64,000 nucleotides of DNA, taken from Nonomuraea sp. NEAU-A123. GTDB lineage: Bacteria; Actinomycetota; Actinomycetes; Streptosporangiales; Streptosporangiaceae. The stretch spans positions 620,001-684,000 of the forward strand of contig NZ_JAHFZZ010000003.1 of the NCBI RefSeq assembly GCF_018603905.1. Reading direction: 5' to 3'. Positions 44,973 to 54,108 of the stretch are shown piece by piece. The notes below the pieces were generated by a model that did no database searches, was not told the origin of the DNA, and saw only the letters and a program-made list of their open reading frames with translations. The position numbers were made by a program, and so were the translations under genes. The stretch's first letter is position 1; every line of letters begins with the position of its first letter.

Positions 44973-45707
44973 GTGCGACAACCCGTACGCATTCCGCTGC
45001 CGGACGGCAGTTCACTGACGGCGACAATGGCACTACCGAAAGGGACCGTACCCGCGGCCGGATGGCCGGGGATGGTGGTCGTGCACGAAATCTACGGCGT
45101 AGAACCGGACATGCTTCATGTAATAGACATATTCGCCGCGCATGGCTATGCGGCCGTCTTGCCGGATTTGTACAGCCACGGCACCAGGATCGGGTGCCTG
45201 ACACGGGCCATGCACCAGTTCGCGACCGGTAAGCCGGGGCGCCCGGCCGCCGACATCGACGCGACCCGGCGGTGGCTGGCCGACCGCGAAGACGTCGACG
45301 GCGGCCGGCTCGGGGTGATCGGATTCTGTATGGGTGGTGGATTCGCCCTCGCGTACGCGGCGAGCGAGCCGCCCGGCGTGCGAGCCGTATCGGTGAACTA
45401 CGGCGCGGTCCCCCGGGACCAGGAAGAGCTGCGGGCGGTATGTCCCGTCGTGGGCTCCTATGGCGGCCGCGACCTGGGCTTCGTGCCGCACGGTTCGCGG
45501 CTGCGGGAGCACATGCGGGCGCTCGGCGTCGAGCACGACGTGGAGATCTATCCGGCCGCCGGGCATTCCTTCATGACCGACGGTCATCACCCCATCGCGA
45601 AACTCGCGCTGTTCCCGCTGCGTCACGGCCTCGTCCGGCCGGCGGCGGATGACGCGTGGCAGCGCACATTCGCCTTCCTCGACAAACACCTCGCGAACGG
45701 CGAGTAG
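44973..45707 (+). CDS. dienelactone hydrolase-family protein
   Basis: 244 residues, alpha/beta hydrolase fold. Triad: nucleophile Cys in VIGFCMGGGFALAY, Asp in SYGGRDLGFV, His in YPAAGHSFMTDGH; the Glu in VVVHEIYGV matches the oxyanion-side residue of DLH. Cys rather than Ser as nucleophile is the dienelactone-hydrolase subtype, acting on lactones or related esters. GTG start with AAGGAG 6 bases upstream; a TTG one codon earlier is possible. Confidence 0.88.
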   Translation: MRQPVRIPLPDGSSLTATMALPKGTVPAAGWPGMVVVHEIYGVEPDMLHVIDIFAAHGYAAVLPDLYSHGTRIGCLTRAMHQFATGKPGRPAADIDATRRWLADREDVDGGRLGVIGFCMGGGFALAYAASEPPGVRAVSVNYGAVPRDQEELRAVCPVVGSYGGRDLGFVPHGSRLREHMRALGVEHDVEIYPAAGHSFMTDGHHPIAKLALFPLRHGLVRPAADDAWQRTFAFLDKHLANGE

Positions 45708-45775
45708 GCCGCAACCGGGGAGCCGCCTTCGGGATAGAGGAGATTGTCAGCACCTCGGACACGGAGGAACTACCC

Positions 45776-45817
45776 ATGACGGGACACACCACCCCATGGT
45801 TGCGGCGAGAGTGGTGA
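45776..45817 (+). CDS. 13-codon upstream reading frame
   Basis: An ATG with GGAGG 8 bases upstream opens a frame MTGHTTPWLRREW that ends at a TGA overlapping a GTG of the sigma gene as GTGA. The leader may couple translation of the sigma factor. No repeated codons that would point to classical attenuation. Confidence 0.4.
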   Translation: MTGHTTPWLRREW

Positions 45818-46380
45818 GTCAACCTACGGAGAGGCTCGGCGACCTGGAAGTTGTCGCCGCCTCTCTGGAAGACCCTGAGGCGTTCGGCGAACTGTTCCGC
45901 CGCCACGCCCCACGACTCCATGCCTACATCAAGCGGCGCCTCGGGCCAGCTCTCGCCGATGACGTCGTGGCGGAGGCGTTCGCCACCGCGTTCCGGCAGC
46001 GGGAGCGGTTCGACGGGCGATCGGAGTTCGGCGCGTGGCTGTGGGGCATCGCCAGCAATCTGCTCGCCAAGCACCATCGGCAGGAAACCCGTATGTACAA
46101 GGCGTTCGCCCGAACGGGCGTGGACCCCGCGGAGGACGGCCTCGCCGAGTTGGTCAGTGATCGGGTGGCCGCCGCGGCGTACGGCCCTCGGCTGGCGAAG
46201 GCCCTCGCCTCGCTGAGCGCCCAGGACCGCAGCGCCGTTCTGCTGCTCGCCTGGGGCGAGCTGTCGTACGCCGAGATCGCAGCGACTTTGGAGCTGCCCC
46301 TCGGCACCGTCAAGGCCAAGATTCACCGGGCTCGGATAAAGCTCCGCAGCGCCCTCCCCGGGGAGAAGAACGATGGATGA
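45796..46380 (+). CDS. ECF-type RNA polymerase sigma factor
   Basis: About 194 residues. Region 2: AFGELFRRHAPRLHAYIKRR, ALADDVVAEAFATAFRQRER and FGAWLWGIASNLLAKHHRQE. Region 4: ALASLSAQDRSAVLLLAWGE, LSYAEIAATLELPLGTVKAK and IHRARIKLRSAL. The ATG used here has no Shine-Dalgarno; the alternative GTG six codons later overlaps the stop of a 13-codon leader and may be the true start. Overlaps the following CU044_5270-type gene by 8 bases. Third such module in the window, one being a ruin. Confidence 0.9.
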   Translation: MVAARVVSQPTERLGDLEVVAASLEDPEAFGELFRRHAPRLHAYIKRRLGPALADDVVAEAFATAFRQRERFDGRSEFGAWLWGIASNLLAKHHRQETRMYKAFARTGVDPAEDGLAELVSDRVAAAAYGPRLAKALASLSAQDRSAVLLLAWGELSYAEIAATLELPLGTVKAKIHRARIKLRSALPGEKNDG

Positions 46381-47566
46381 GATCGACGCGCTACGGCAGG
46401 TACGGACGGCACTGGCCCGTGAGGAGAACCCGGACCGGCTCACCCTGCGAACCAACTGGCGCTCCGGCCCTCCGCCGCGCGCCCGCCGCGGCTTCAGGGT
46501 CCCGATGGTGAGCATGGTGGCGACGGCCGCTCTGATCGCGGGGATCGTGGCCGCCATCTCTCTGACCTCGGACAGGGATCAGTCCATCCGTTTGGGCAAG
46601 AACGAGATTCTTCACGAGCCGGGCAACGCACTGCTGGTGGCCGCCACCAATGTGCGGAAAGGGCCGACCGGCACGTACTGGCACACCACCCGCATCGCCG
46701 GGACGATCTACGCGGTCGGCGAGAGCGCGTCGGACCATTACAAGGTCGAGGGGAGGATGCAGTACGACCAATGGACCGATCGGAGCGGCAAGTCGTGCTT
46801 CACCTACCAGGACCTGCCCGCCCGTCCATGGACCGCCGACGACAAGCGGAAATGGCAGCAGGCGGGGGCGCCCATGAAGGTGTCGGTCCCGACTGAGGAA
46901 GGGACCGGCACCCTGTTCTTGGAGACCGCGAAGAGGGCGCAGACGTGCCGCAGGAACAGTGATCAACGATTCTTCGGCATGACCCCCGAACAGGTGGCCA
47001 CGCTGCCGACCCAGCCCAAGCAACTGGAGAACGCCCTGCTGAACCTCGACGGCAACTGGGAGGCGTACGCCCCGACGGTCACGAGGCAGCCGATACGGGC
47101 CCTGCCGGGTGAGAAGCGCGTCCGGGCGCTGAGTGATGTGGCCGGCACCCTGCTGGCCGGGGCACCCGCCCCTCCGGAGGTACGGGCGGCCGCGTTCCGG
47201 ATGCTCGCCACCCTGCCCGGCGTCAAGGTCGAGGCCGAGACGACCGACCCCCTGGGCCGCCGCGGAGTGGTGATCTCCTTGCCGGTGGAGACGACCATTC
47301 CCCTCGGTCTCTACACCGCACCCAAGCAGCTCGGCACGTACCGCCGCCAGTGGATCATCAACCCCGGCAACGGAACGCTGCTGGCCATGCGGGATGTCGT
47401 GGCGACGCCGCCGCACGGCTCCCGGAAACTCCCTCCGGGAGACGACGGCAAGCCTCGCCGCCTGACGGTCGGGAGCCAGCCTGACCGATTCCACAAGCCT
47501 GGCGAAGTGTCCGAGTACGAGACGTACGAGGTCGCGGAATGGACCGAAACGGCGCCGAATCGGTAG
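46373..47566 (+). CDS. CU044_5270-family membrane protein
   Basis: 397 residues. Basic N-terminus (SGPPPRARRGFRV), one helix (PMVSMVATAALIAGIVAAIS) and a large external domain with RKGPTGTYWHTTRI, PPEVRAAAFRMLATLPGVK and PLGRRGVVISLPVE. Longer by about 100 residues than the paralogue near 31 kb, mainly in the middle of the domain. It probably senses an envelope stimulus and controls its partner sigma factor. Translationally coupled to it. Confidence 0.85.
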   Translation: MDEIDALRQVRTALAREENPDRLTLRTNWRSGPPPRARRGFRVPMVSMVATAALIAGIVAAISLTSDRDQSIRLGKNEILHEPGNALLVAATNVRKGPTGTYWHTTRIAGTIYAVGESASDHYKVEGRMQYDQWTDRSGKSCFTYQDLPARPWTADDKRKWQQAGAPMKVSVPTEEGTGTLFLETAKRAQTCRRNSDQRFFGMTPEQVATLPTQPKQLENALLNLDGNWEAYAPTVTRQPIRALPGEKRVRALSDVAGTLLAGAPAPPEVRAAAFRMLATLPGVKVEAETTDPLGRRGVVISLPVETTIPLGLYTAPKQLGTYRRQWIINPGNGTLLAMRDVVATPPHGSRKLPPGDDGKPRRLTVGSQPDRFHKPGEVSEYETYEVAEWTETAPNR

Positions 47567-47589
47567 AGCATTGATTATAGACGCGGTCG

Positions 47590-47629
47590 CCACAGGGTCA
47601 CCATAAAGCCGCCATAAAATCGCTACACG
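47590..47629. promoter_or_regulatory. four heptamer repeats, 11-bp period
   Basis: CCACAGG, CCATAAA, CCATAAA and CTACACG follow each other with 4-base spacers (GTCA, GCCG, ATCG), a period of 11 bp. The last unit with its spacer, ATCGCTACACG, is identical to the repeat near 38.96 kb. It lies about 190 bases before the phospholipase gene, in the direction of that gene. Confidence 0.55.
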
Positions 47630-47731
47630 AATGGCCTTAGCTCATCTGACCTGGGATGATGATGGTTATTCGCGCTTTTCGGGAATTGCGGCAAAGCATA
47701 GCCCGTACGCGATTTGAGCACCAACTTGAAT

Positions 47732-47743
47732 GTCTGTACAGAC
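47732..47743. promoter_or_regulatory. GTCTGTACAGAC palindrome
   Basis: A perfect 12-bp palindrome 75 bases before the phospholipase start. Its core CTGTACAG is the octamer found twice in the inverted repeat at 13.66 kb. Confidence 0.35.
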
Positions 47744-47818
47744 CCTTGTTGAGAGGTTTTCGGTCATCTACTGTCCAGGTGGAACTGATCAGATCACCAG
47801 CTCACCCAGGAGAACTAA

Positions 47819-49435
47819 TTGCGCCGATTAACGGTCACCGTCGCCGTCGCGATGGTGATGCTCCCCCTGCTCTCCCCAGAAGCATCCGCCACCACCACCG
47901 ATGATCCGGCGCCGGCCGCGGTCCAGGAGGTCGGCCCAGGTCAATACTTCTCCGACTCCAGCACCTTCAAGATCAACGAACTGGACGTGTCCGAAGGGGT
48001 GATCGGCCGCCAGCACGGCGTCGCCGCCGCCGCCGGTGATCTGGCTCGACCGCAGTCAGCCCCCGCCACCCGCCCCGAGCTGGCCGTCTTCGGGCCCGGA
48101 TGGCAAGCGGAGTTCCTCGGCGGGGCGATCAACCGGAAGCTGGACGTCCAGAGCGGCGCCATCGTCACCACGGAACTGGCCGACGGAACCTCGATCCGCT
48201 ACAACCTGAAGAGCAGCATCTCGTTCCCCGACGGCGGCGGTATCCAGACCTACGAGGACACCACCGGATCCAAGATCACCCAAACGACCAAGTGGGACGC
48301 GATTGTCGGGACGATGCGCACCACGATGTCCGAGGCGGTCGTGGTGGATCCGGGCGCCGTGGAGACCGGCGACGACACCTTCACCGACGCCAACGGCAAT
48401 CCCGTCAGCGCGGCCGATCTCAAGTACACCTACACCTGGGCGCAGCCGGCCGGGCTGCAGAGCACTGACACCTGGCGGGTGACCAGCGCCGGCACCACCG
48501 CCTACGGCAAGTCAACGGTGGGTTACGACTCCCAGGGCCGCATCGGCACCATCACGGAACCGGCCGGCGCGGAAGCACCCGAGACCCTCCTCACGTTCGC
48601 CTACGCCACGACGACCACGGCCACCGGCAGCACGCTCGGCGACTACGCGGGCCGGCTCAAGGGGATCACGGTCACCGCCGGCACCGAGTCGCCGCAGACA
48701 CTGGCCGGCTACGCGTACGACACCTCCGGCCTGCTGCGCACCGTGACCGATCCCAGCGATGGCAGCACCGACGCGACCTACGGCTACGACCAGATCGGGC
48801 GCCTGACGTCGATCCAGTCAGCCACCAACGGCGGGTGGCAACTGGCCTTCGCGGCAGGCACCGCGGCTCCCACCGTGACCTCCACCGATTCCGACCGGCC
48901 GGCTCCCGACGCGCCGATCGCGGGTGCGGCCTTCCCCGACCCCAACGCCACAGGCCCGCCGGCGAGCGATTTCCTCCCGGACGGCATCGATCCTCCGCAG
49001 GCCTACCCCAAGTACTGCCCCACGGCCAAGGACTGGATGTGGTGGACCAAGATCGGTTGCATCTCCTGGGCGGCTCACTACGGCTGGCACAGTCCGAGCT
49101 GGAAGCGGACCGCCAGCGGGTTCAAGGTCATGGGCATCAACCACGACCACTGCACGCAATCTCCGGACCGCCCCTCGGGGTTCGACTTCCGACCGGCCTG
49201 TGACTCGCACGACTACGGCTACGGGCTGATCGGCAACACGTACAAGCATTACAAGTACTACCTCGATCGCAGTCGCAAGGCCGATGCGGACAGCCGGTTC
49301 TACATCACACTGCGCGACAAGGTATGCGGTGGGTACTTCATCCTGGTGCGCACGGCCTGTAGGCGGATCGCGTTGGTCTACTGGGGCTTCGTACGCGTCA
49401 AGGGCAATCCCAAGAACGGCGCGAACGCCACGTAA
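47819..49435 (+). CDS. secreted YD-repeat protein with phospholipase A2 domain
   Basis: 538 residues from a TTG start with AGGAG 6 bases upstream. Signal peptide (LTVTVAVAMVMLPLLSPEASA), then about 300 residues with RHS/YD repeats: VGYDSQGRIGTITEPAG, GYAYDTSGLLRTVTDPSDG, YGYDQIGRLTSIQSATN. A proline-rich linker leads to a prokaryotic-type phospholipase A2 (about residues 395-538): catalytic His-Asp in DFRPACDSHDYGYGLIG and paired cysteines (GINHDHCTQ, KVCGGYF, VRTACRRIA). RHS cores normally shield and deliver C-terminal toxins; here the core is short, so a secreted lipase with a YD stalk is as likely as a toxin. No immunity gene is visible directly downstream. Confidence 0.82.
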   Translation: MRRLTVTVAVAMVMLPLLSPEASATTTDDPAPAAVQEVGPGQYFSDSSTFKINELDVSEGVIGRQHGVAAAAGDLARPQSAPATRPELAVFGPGWQAEFLGGAINRKLDVQSGAIVTTELADGTSIRYNLKSSISFPDGGGIQTYEDTTGSKITQTTKWDAIVGTMRTTMSEAVVVDPGAVETGDDTFTDANGNPVSAADLKYTYTWAQPAGLQSTDTWRVTSAGTTAYGKSTVGYDSQGRIGTITEPAGAEAPETLLTFAYATTTTATGSTLGDYAGRLKGITVTAGTESPQTLAGYAYDTSGLLRTVTDPSDGSTDATYGYDQIGRLTSIQSATNGGWQLAFAAGTAAPTVTSTDSDRPAPDAPIAGAAFPDPNATGPPASDFLPDGIDPPQAYPKYCPTAKDWMWWTKIGCISWAAHYGWHSPSWKRTASGFKVMGINHDHCTQSPDRPSGFDFRPACDSHDYGYGLIGNTYKHYKYYLDRSRKADADSRFYITLRDKVCGGYFILVRTACRRIALVYWGFVRVKGNPKNGANAT

Positions 49436-49443
49436 TGCCACGA

Positions 49444-49474
49444 GTGAGCCGGGCGAGATCGTCGTCCGGCTCAC
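49444..49474. terminator. convergent terminator
   Basis: Perfect 9-bp stem GTGAGCCGG / CCGGCTCAC with a 13-base loop, between the phospholipase gene and the end of the sugar ABC operon. Confidence 0.65.
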
Positions 49475-49480
49475 CCGGAT

Positions 49481-50998
49481 TCATGCGGCTTCAGAGCCGG
49501 GGGACCCGGCGTGGATCAACCGTATGATCGCCTGGCTCATCCGAGCGTAGTCATGGTCGTTGACCAGCTCGCCGCGGAGGCTGAAGTCGCTCATCACCGC
49601 GATCCGGTCGGCGAGGGTGACGATCTCCGGCAGGTCCGACGAGATCAGCAGCAGCCCCAGCCCGGAGCCGGCCAGTTCGGCGATCAGCTCGTGGAAGGCC
49701 GCCTTGGTACGTACGTCGATGCCGACGGTCGGCTCGTCCACGATCAGGATCTCGCAGCGCGCGGCCAGCCACTTCGCGAGGCTCACCTTCTGCTGGTTGC
49801 CCCCGGAGAGCTGGCCGGCGAGCTGGCGTACCGAGGAGGCCCGGATGCCGAGCCGGTCGGCGTACTCCTCGGACAGACGCCGCTCGGCCCGGTCCGTCAC
49901 GAGCCCGGCGCGGGCGAGGCTCCGCCACACGGTCACGCCGATGTTGCGGGTGATCGGCTGGTCGAGGAAGAGCCCTTCTTCCTTCCGGTTCTCCGTCACG
50001 TAACCGATCCGGTAGCGCCGCAGCGCCTCGCCGACATCGCGAATGCGCACCGGCCGACCCTGGACCTCCACCGTGCCCGACGTGATCCGGTCCAGCCCGA
50101 GCAGCGCCTTGGCCAGCTCGCTGCGGCCGGCGCCCACCAGGCCGTACAGCCCGAGGATCTCGCCGGGACGTACGGACAGGGAGATGTCGCGGTGGCCCCG
50201 CGCGGTGCTCACCCCGCGCAGGCGCAGAGCCGCCGGCGTCTCGGGGTCGACCTGCCGCTCGGGCAGGCGCACCGAGGCGTACGCCCGCCCGACCATCAGA
50301 TCGACGATCCGGTCCTGCGTGTAGTCCGCCAGCGGCTCGGCCTCGGCGACGGTACGCCCGTCACGCAGCACGGTCACCGTGTCGGCGACGGCGAAGACCT
50401 CCTCCAGCTTGTGGCTGACCAGCACGACGGCGTGCCCGCTGTCACGCAGCTTGCGGACGATCGCGTAGAGCCGGTCGGCCTCGTCGCCGGTGAGCGACGC
50501 GGTCGGTTCGTCCAGCAACAGCACCTTGCTGTCGATGCTGAGCGCCTTGGCGATCTCGACGAGTTGGGCCTGCGCGACGGAGAGCCCGGAGACCGGGGCG
50601 TCCGGGTCGAGGTCGAGGTCGAGCAGGTCCAGGCAGCGCCGGGCCTCGGCCCGCATCCGGGAGCGGTCGACCAGCCCGAAGCGCCGTGGCAGGTGGTGCA
50701 GCACGATGTTCTCGGCGATGGAGAATTGGGGGATCAGGTTGCGTTCCTGGTGCACCACGCCGATCCCGGCCCGCTGGGCGTCCAGCGGACCGGCCAGGTG
50801 CACCTCGGTGTCACCGAGGCGCACCCGCCCGCCGTCCGGCTGGTACACCCCGGTCAAGATCTTGATCAGCGTGCTCTTGCCCGCGCCGTTCTCGCCGAGC
50901 AGGGCGTGCACGCTGCCGGCGGTGAGCCGCAGGGTGGCGCCGTCCAGCGCGCGTACCCCCGGGAATGTCTTGACCAGACCCTCGGCCGTGAGCATCAC
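49481..50998 (-). CDS. ribose-type sugar ABC importer ATPase
   Basis: 505 residues with two fused ABC domains as in RbsA/XylG. First domain: Walker A GENGAGKSTLI, signature LSVAQAQLVEIAKAL, Walker B VLLLDEPTASLTGDE. Second domain: degenerate Walker A GLVGAGRSELAKALL, signature LSGGNQQKVSLAKWL, Walker B ILIVDEPTVGIDV. Last gene of the operon: substrate-binding protein, enolase-superfamily enzyme, two permeases, ATPase. Its ATG overlaps the permease stop as ATGA. Confidence 0.95.
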   Translation of the reverse strand: MMLTAEGLVKTFPGVRALDGATLRLTAGSVHALLGENGAGKSTLIKILTGVYQPDGGRVRLGDTEVHLAGPLDAQRAGIGVVHQERNLIPQFSIAENIVLHHLPRRFGLVDRSRMRAEARRCLDLLDLDLDPDAPVSGLSVAQAQLVEIAKALSIDSKVLLLDEPTASLTGDEADRLYAIVRKLRDSGHAVVLVSHKLEEVFAVADTVTVLRDGRTVAEAEPLADYTQDRIVDLMVGRAYASVRLPERQVDPETPAALRLRGVSTARGHRDISLSVRPGEILGLYGLVGAGRSELAKALLGLDRITSGTVEVQGRPVRIRDVGEALRRYRIGYVTENRKEEGLFLDQPITRNIGVTVWRSLARAGLVTDRAERRLSEEYADRLGIRASSVRQLAGQLSGGNQQKVSLAKWLAARCEILIVDEPTVGIDVRTKAAFHELIAELAGSGLGLLLISSDLPEIVTLADRIAVMSDFSLRGELVNDHDYARMSQAIIRLIHAGSPGSEAA

Positions 50999-51960
50999 GA
51001 CGACCTCCGCAACAGTCTCTGCCGGACGGTGCCGAGCAGCACCGCGCCAAGGACGACCGCGCCGACGATCAGGTCGATCCAGCGCGGGTTGATGCCGAAC
51101 TGGGCCTGCATGACGTCCACCAGCCGGACCAGGAACGCCGCGAGACAGGTGCCGACGACGCTGACCACGCCGCCGGTGAGCGCGACCCCGCCGATGATCG
51201 GCGCCGCGAAGCTCGGCAGCAGCAGGTCATCGCCGATGCTGGAGTTGACCGAGCCGGAGGCGGCCACCGTGATGATCGCGGCGACCCCGGCCAGCAGTCC
51301 GCTGAGCCCGTGCGCCACGATGATCGACCGGTCGTTGGAGACCCCGGACAGCCGCGCGGCGAAGGGACTCCCGCCGGTGGCGAGCAGTTGCCGACCGGCG
51401 ACCGTACGCGCGAAGAAGACGCCCACGAGAGCGGCCACCGCGAGTGCGACGAGGAAGACCACCGGCAGCCCGAGCACGGAGGCGCGGCCGAAGTCCCGCA
51501 ACCCGGGCGAGTAGCCCTGGAAGGTGTCGGGGCCGTTCACCCCGTACCGGAGCCCCTCGATGATGGTCATGGTGGCGAGCGTGACGATGAACCCGTTGAT
51601 CCGGGTGAACACGACGAGCAGCCCGTTGACCAGGCCGGCGGCGCCGCCGACGGCGAGTGCTCCGAGTACGGCCACCGGCGCCGGCAGTCCGGCGTCGATC
51701 ATCAGCCAGGCCGCGACCATCGAGCAGAGTCCGGTGAGCGCGCCGACCGACAGGTTCATCTGCCCGATCGCGAGCACCACCATCTGGGACAGCCCGATGA
51801 TGATCGGCACGGCCAGGAACCGGAAGAACGCGCCCAGCGTGCCGCTGGAGAGCAGGCCGCCCCCGGTGGCGACGGCCAGTGCCACGAAACCGGCCGCCGC
51901 CAGCAGAGCGAGGGTGAACTCCGGGCGGCCGGCGATCACGCTGGTACGGCTGGTGCTCAT
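50995..51960 (-). CDS. ribose-type sugar ABC permease 2
   Basis: 321 residues, about ten helices of the RbsC/BPD_transp_2 family. Typical segments: GLSQMVVLAIGQMNLSVGAL (conserved EAA-like G.DLS region), NGLLVVFTRINGFIVTLATM, GHGLSGLLAG-type loop (VAHGLSGLLAGVAAII) and LPSFAAPIIGGVALTGG. Second permease of the operon; both are probably needed as a heterodimer. ATG overlaps the upstream permease stop. Confidence 0.93.
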   Translation of the reverse strand: MSTSRTSVIAGRPEFTLALLAAAGFVALAVATGGGLLSSGTLGAFFRFLAVPIIIGLSQMVVLAIGQMNLSVGALTGLCSMVAAWLMIDAGLPAPVAVLGALAVGGAAGLVNGLLVVFTRINGFIVTLATMTIIEGLRYGVNGPDTFQGYSPGLRDFGRASVLGLPVVFLVALAVAALVGVFFARTVAGRQLLATGGSPFAARLSGVSNDRSIIVAHGLSGLLAGVAAIITVAASGSVNSSIGDDLLLPSFAAPIIGGVALTGGVVSVVGTCLAAFLVRLVDVMQAQFGINPRWIDLIVGAVVLGAVLLGTVRQRLLRRSS

Positions 51961-53018
51961 GCCCGTGCCCCCCTTCGCTCGGCGATCACGTGACGCACCC
52001 GGTCCAGCGAGAGGGCGACCAGCAGCACCAGCCCGATGTAGAGCTTGAGCTCGTCGAGCTGGAACTGCAGCAGGTTCAGTCCCTTGTAGATGACCTGGGT
52101 GAGCGTCGCGCCGAGGACCGTGCCGAGAATGCTGACCGCGCCGCCGGCCAGCAGCGTGCCACCGAGCACCGGCCCCAGGAACGACGGCAGGAGGAACTGG
52201 TCCCCGATACTGGCCGAGAACGCCCCGTTGTTCGCCGCGAGCAGGAACCCGGCCAGCCCCGCGAGCAGCCCGCTGAGCGCGTGCGCCTGCACGACGCGGT
52301 TCTTCGTGGGAATGCCGGACAGCTCGGCGGCCTTCTCGTTCGAGCCCGTCATCAGGATCTCCCGGCCCAGCCGGGTGTACCGGAACAGCAACCCGACCGC
52401 GAGCGCCGCGACCAGCGCCACTGGCACGATCAGCGGAACGCGGGGGCCGCACACCTCGCCCATGCAGTAGTCGGCGAACGTGTCGTTGCGCAGCGCCGTC
52501 ATGCCCGCCGGCTGACCGCTGAAGGCGACCCCGTCGGTGAACCTCGTGTAGAGGATCGTGATGAGCCCGACCAGGGCGAAGTCCATCGCGAGCGTGACCA
52601 CGAACGAGTTGACGCCGGTCCGCGAGATGATCAGACCGGCGAGTGCGCCGAGCAGCGTACCGACGGCCAGCCCGATCACCAGGCCGACCGGCAGCGGCAC
52701 GCCGAGCCGGTCGTAGGCGAGCCCCATGGCGAACGCGCTCATCGCCGCCATGCGGCCGACGGCCACGTTCATGTGCCCGAGCGAGAGGACCGCCAACTGG
52801 GCGAGCCCGACGACCGCGTACACGCTGATGTCCGACTGCAACGGCACCAGCGTGAGCCCGGTGTCCAGGAACGCCGGCCGCAACGTGGTGAACAGCGCGA
52901 CCAGGCCGATGAGCAGAACGACCAGGCCGAGGCGGGGGTTGGCCCAGAGCGGGATGCGCGGCGGCCTGCGCGGTCCTGCTGGGGAGGCCTCCGGTGGCGT
53001 GGCGGTCCGCGTGCTCAC
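51957..53018 (-). CDS. ribose-type sugar ABC permease 1
   Basis: 353 residues, GTG start overlapping the previous stop as GTGA. Ten helices, with GLAQLAVLSLGHMNVAVGRM, LIISRTGVNSFVVTLAMDF, AHALSGLLAGLAGFLLAANN and LPSFLGPVLGGTLLAGGAVS as family motifs. An external loop with two cysteines (DYCMGEVCGPR) is unusual for RbsC-type proteins. Heterodimer with the next permease is likely. Confidence 0.92.
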   Translation of the reverse strand: MSTRTATPPEASPAGPRRPPRIPLWANPRLGLVVLLIGLVALFTTLRPAFLDTGLTLVPLQSDISVYAVVGLAQLAVLSLGHMNVAVGRMAAMSAFAMGLAYDRLGVPLPVGLVIGLAVGTLLGALAGLIISRTGVNSFVVTLAMDFALVGLITILYTRFTDGVAFSGQPAGMTALRNDTFADYCMGEVCGPRVPLIVPVALVAALAVGLLFRYTRLGREILMTGSNEKAAELSGIPTKNRVVQAHALSGLLAGLAGFLLAANNGAFSASIGDQFLLPSFLGPVLGGTLLAGGAVSILGTVLGATLTQVIYKGLNLLQFQLDELKLYIGLVLLVALSLDRVRHVIAERRGARA

Positions 53019-54100
53019 CCGACTCTCCGGTCGTCGATCGCGTCGCGGTCCCACTCGATGCCGAGCCCGGGGGCGGACGGAGCCAGCGCGTGCCCGTCCA
53101 CGATCTCGATCTCGTGCCGGGTGATCGCCCGCAGTTGCGGGATGTGCTCCAGGTAGCCGCTGTTCGGCACCGCGCAGCAGAGGCTGACGTGCAGCTCCAT
53201 GAGGAAGTGCGGGCAGACCTGGACGTTGTACGCCTCGGCCAGGTGCGCGACCTTCAGCCAAGGGGTGATGCCGCCGATGCGGGCCACGTCGACCTGGACG
53301 ATGCCGGCCGCCCGCCGATGCAGGTACTCGCGGAACTGGGCCACCGAATACAGCGACTCGCCGACGGCCACCGGGATCGAGCTCGCCGCCACCAATGCCT
53401 CGTGCCCCGAGACGTCGTCGCCGGGCAGCGGCTCCTCGAACCAGTACGGGTCCGCCGGTTCGAGGAGCCGGGCCCGCCGGACGGCCTCGGCCGACGTGAG
53501 CGACTGGTTGGCGTCGAGCATCAGGTCGAAATGGGGGCCGACGGCCGCGCGCACGGCGGCCAGCCGATCGGCGTCCTGCACCGGCGAGCGGCCGAGCTTC
53601 AGCTTCGCCCCGCGCCAGCCCGCGGCCTGGCTCGCCTTCGCGCCGACGATCAGCTCCTCGGTGCTCAGGTGCAGCCAGCCGCCCTCGGTGTCGTACAGCG
53701 GAATGCGATCCTTCGCGCCCCCCGCGAGCATCCACAGCGGCCGGCCGGCGTCGCGGCACCGCCAGTCCCACAGCGCCGTGTCCACGGCGGCGAGGGCCAG
53801 CGAGGTGATCGCGCCGACCGTGGTGGCCCGCGTCGCGGCGAACAGGTCCCGCCACACCGCCTCCACCCGGCTGGGGTCCGCGCCGACCAGCCGCGGCAAC
53901 AGGTAGTCGCGCAGCAGGGCGAGCACGGCGGTGCCGCCGGTGCCGATCGTGTACGAGTAGCCGGTCCCGAAGCCGCCGTCATCGGTCTTGATCTCGACGA
54001 AGATGGTCTCCTGCTTGAGGAACGACTGGACTGCGTCGGTGCGTACCGTCTCGACCTCCAGATCGACAAGGTACGCCTCGACGTGACTGATCGCGGGCAA
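53015..54100 (-). CDS. mandelate racemase/muconate lactonising-type enzyme
   Basis: 361 residues of the enolase superfamily. TTG start with AGGAG 5 bases upstream. N-terminal lid domain, then the barrel: KxK base in GAKLKLGRS, metal ligands Asp in DLMLDANQS, Glu in YWFEEPLPGDD and Glu in PVAVGESLYS, and a His in VQVCPHFLMELH. It probably dehydrates or epimerises an acid sugar (sugar-acid dehydratase type). Lying inside a sugar importer operon, it should act first on the imported substrate. Confidence 0.9.
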   Translation of the reverse strand: MPAISHVEAYLVDLEVETVRTDAVQSFLKQETIFVEIKTDDGGFGTGYSYTIGTGGTAVLALLRDYLLPRLVGADPSRVEAVWRDLFAATRATTVGAITSLALAAVDTALWDWRCRDAGRPLWMLAGGAKDRIPLYDTEGGWLHLSTEELIVGAKASQAAGWRGAKLKLGRSPVQDADRLAAVRAAVGPHFDLMLDANQSLTSAEAVRRARLLEPADPYWFEEPLPGDDVSGHEALVAASSIPVAVGESLYSVAQFREYLHRRAAGIVQVDVARIGGITPWLKVAHLAEAYNVQVCPHFLMELHVSLCCAVPNSGYLEHIPQLRAITRHEIEIVDGHALAPSAPGLGIEWDRDAIDDRRVG

Positions 54101-54108
54101 CGAAGCTC

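Noticed and set aside
49511..51514. A 667-codon plus-strand frame opposite the sugar ATPase
   Set aside because: No domain recognised; both ABC domains are intact on the minus strand.
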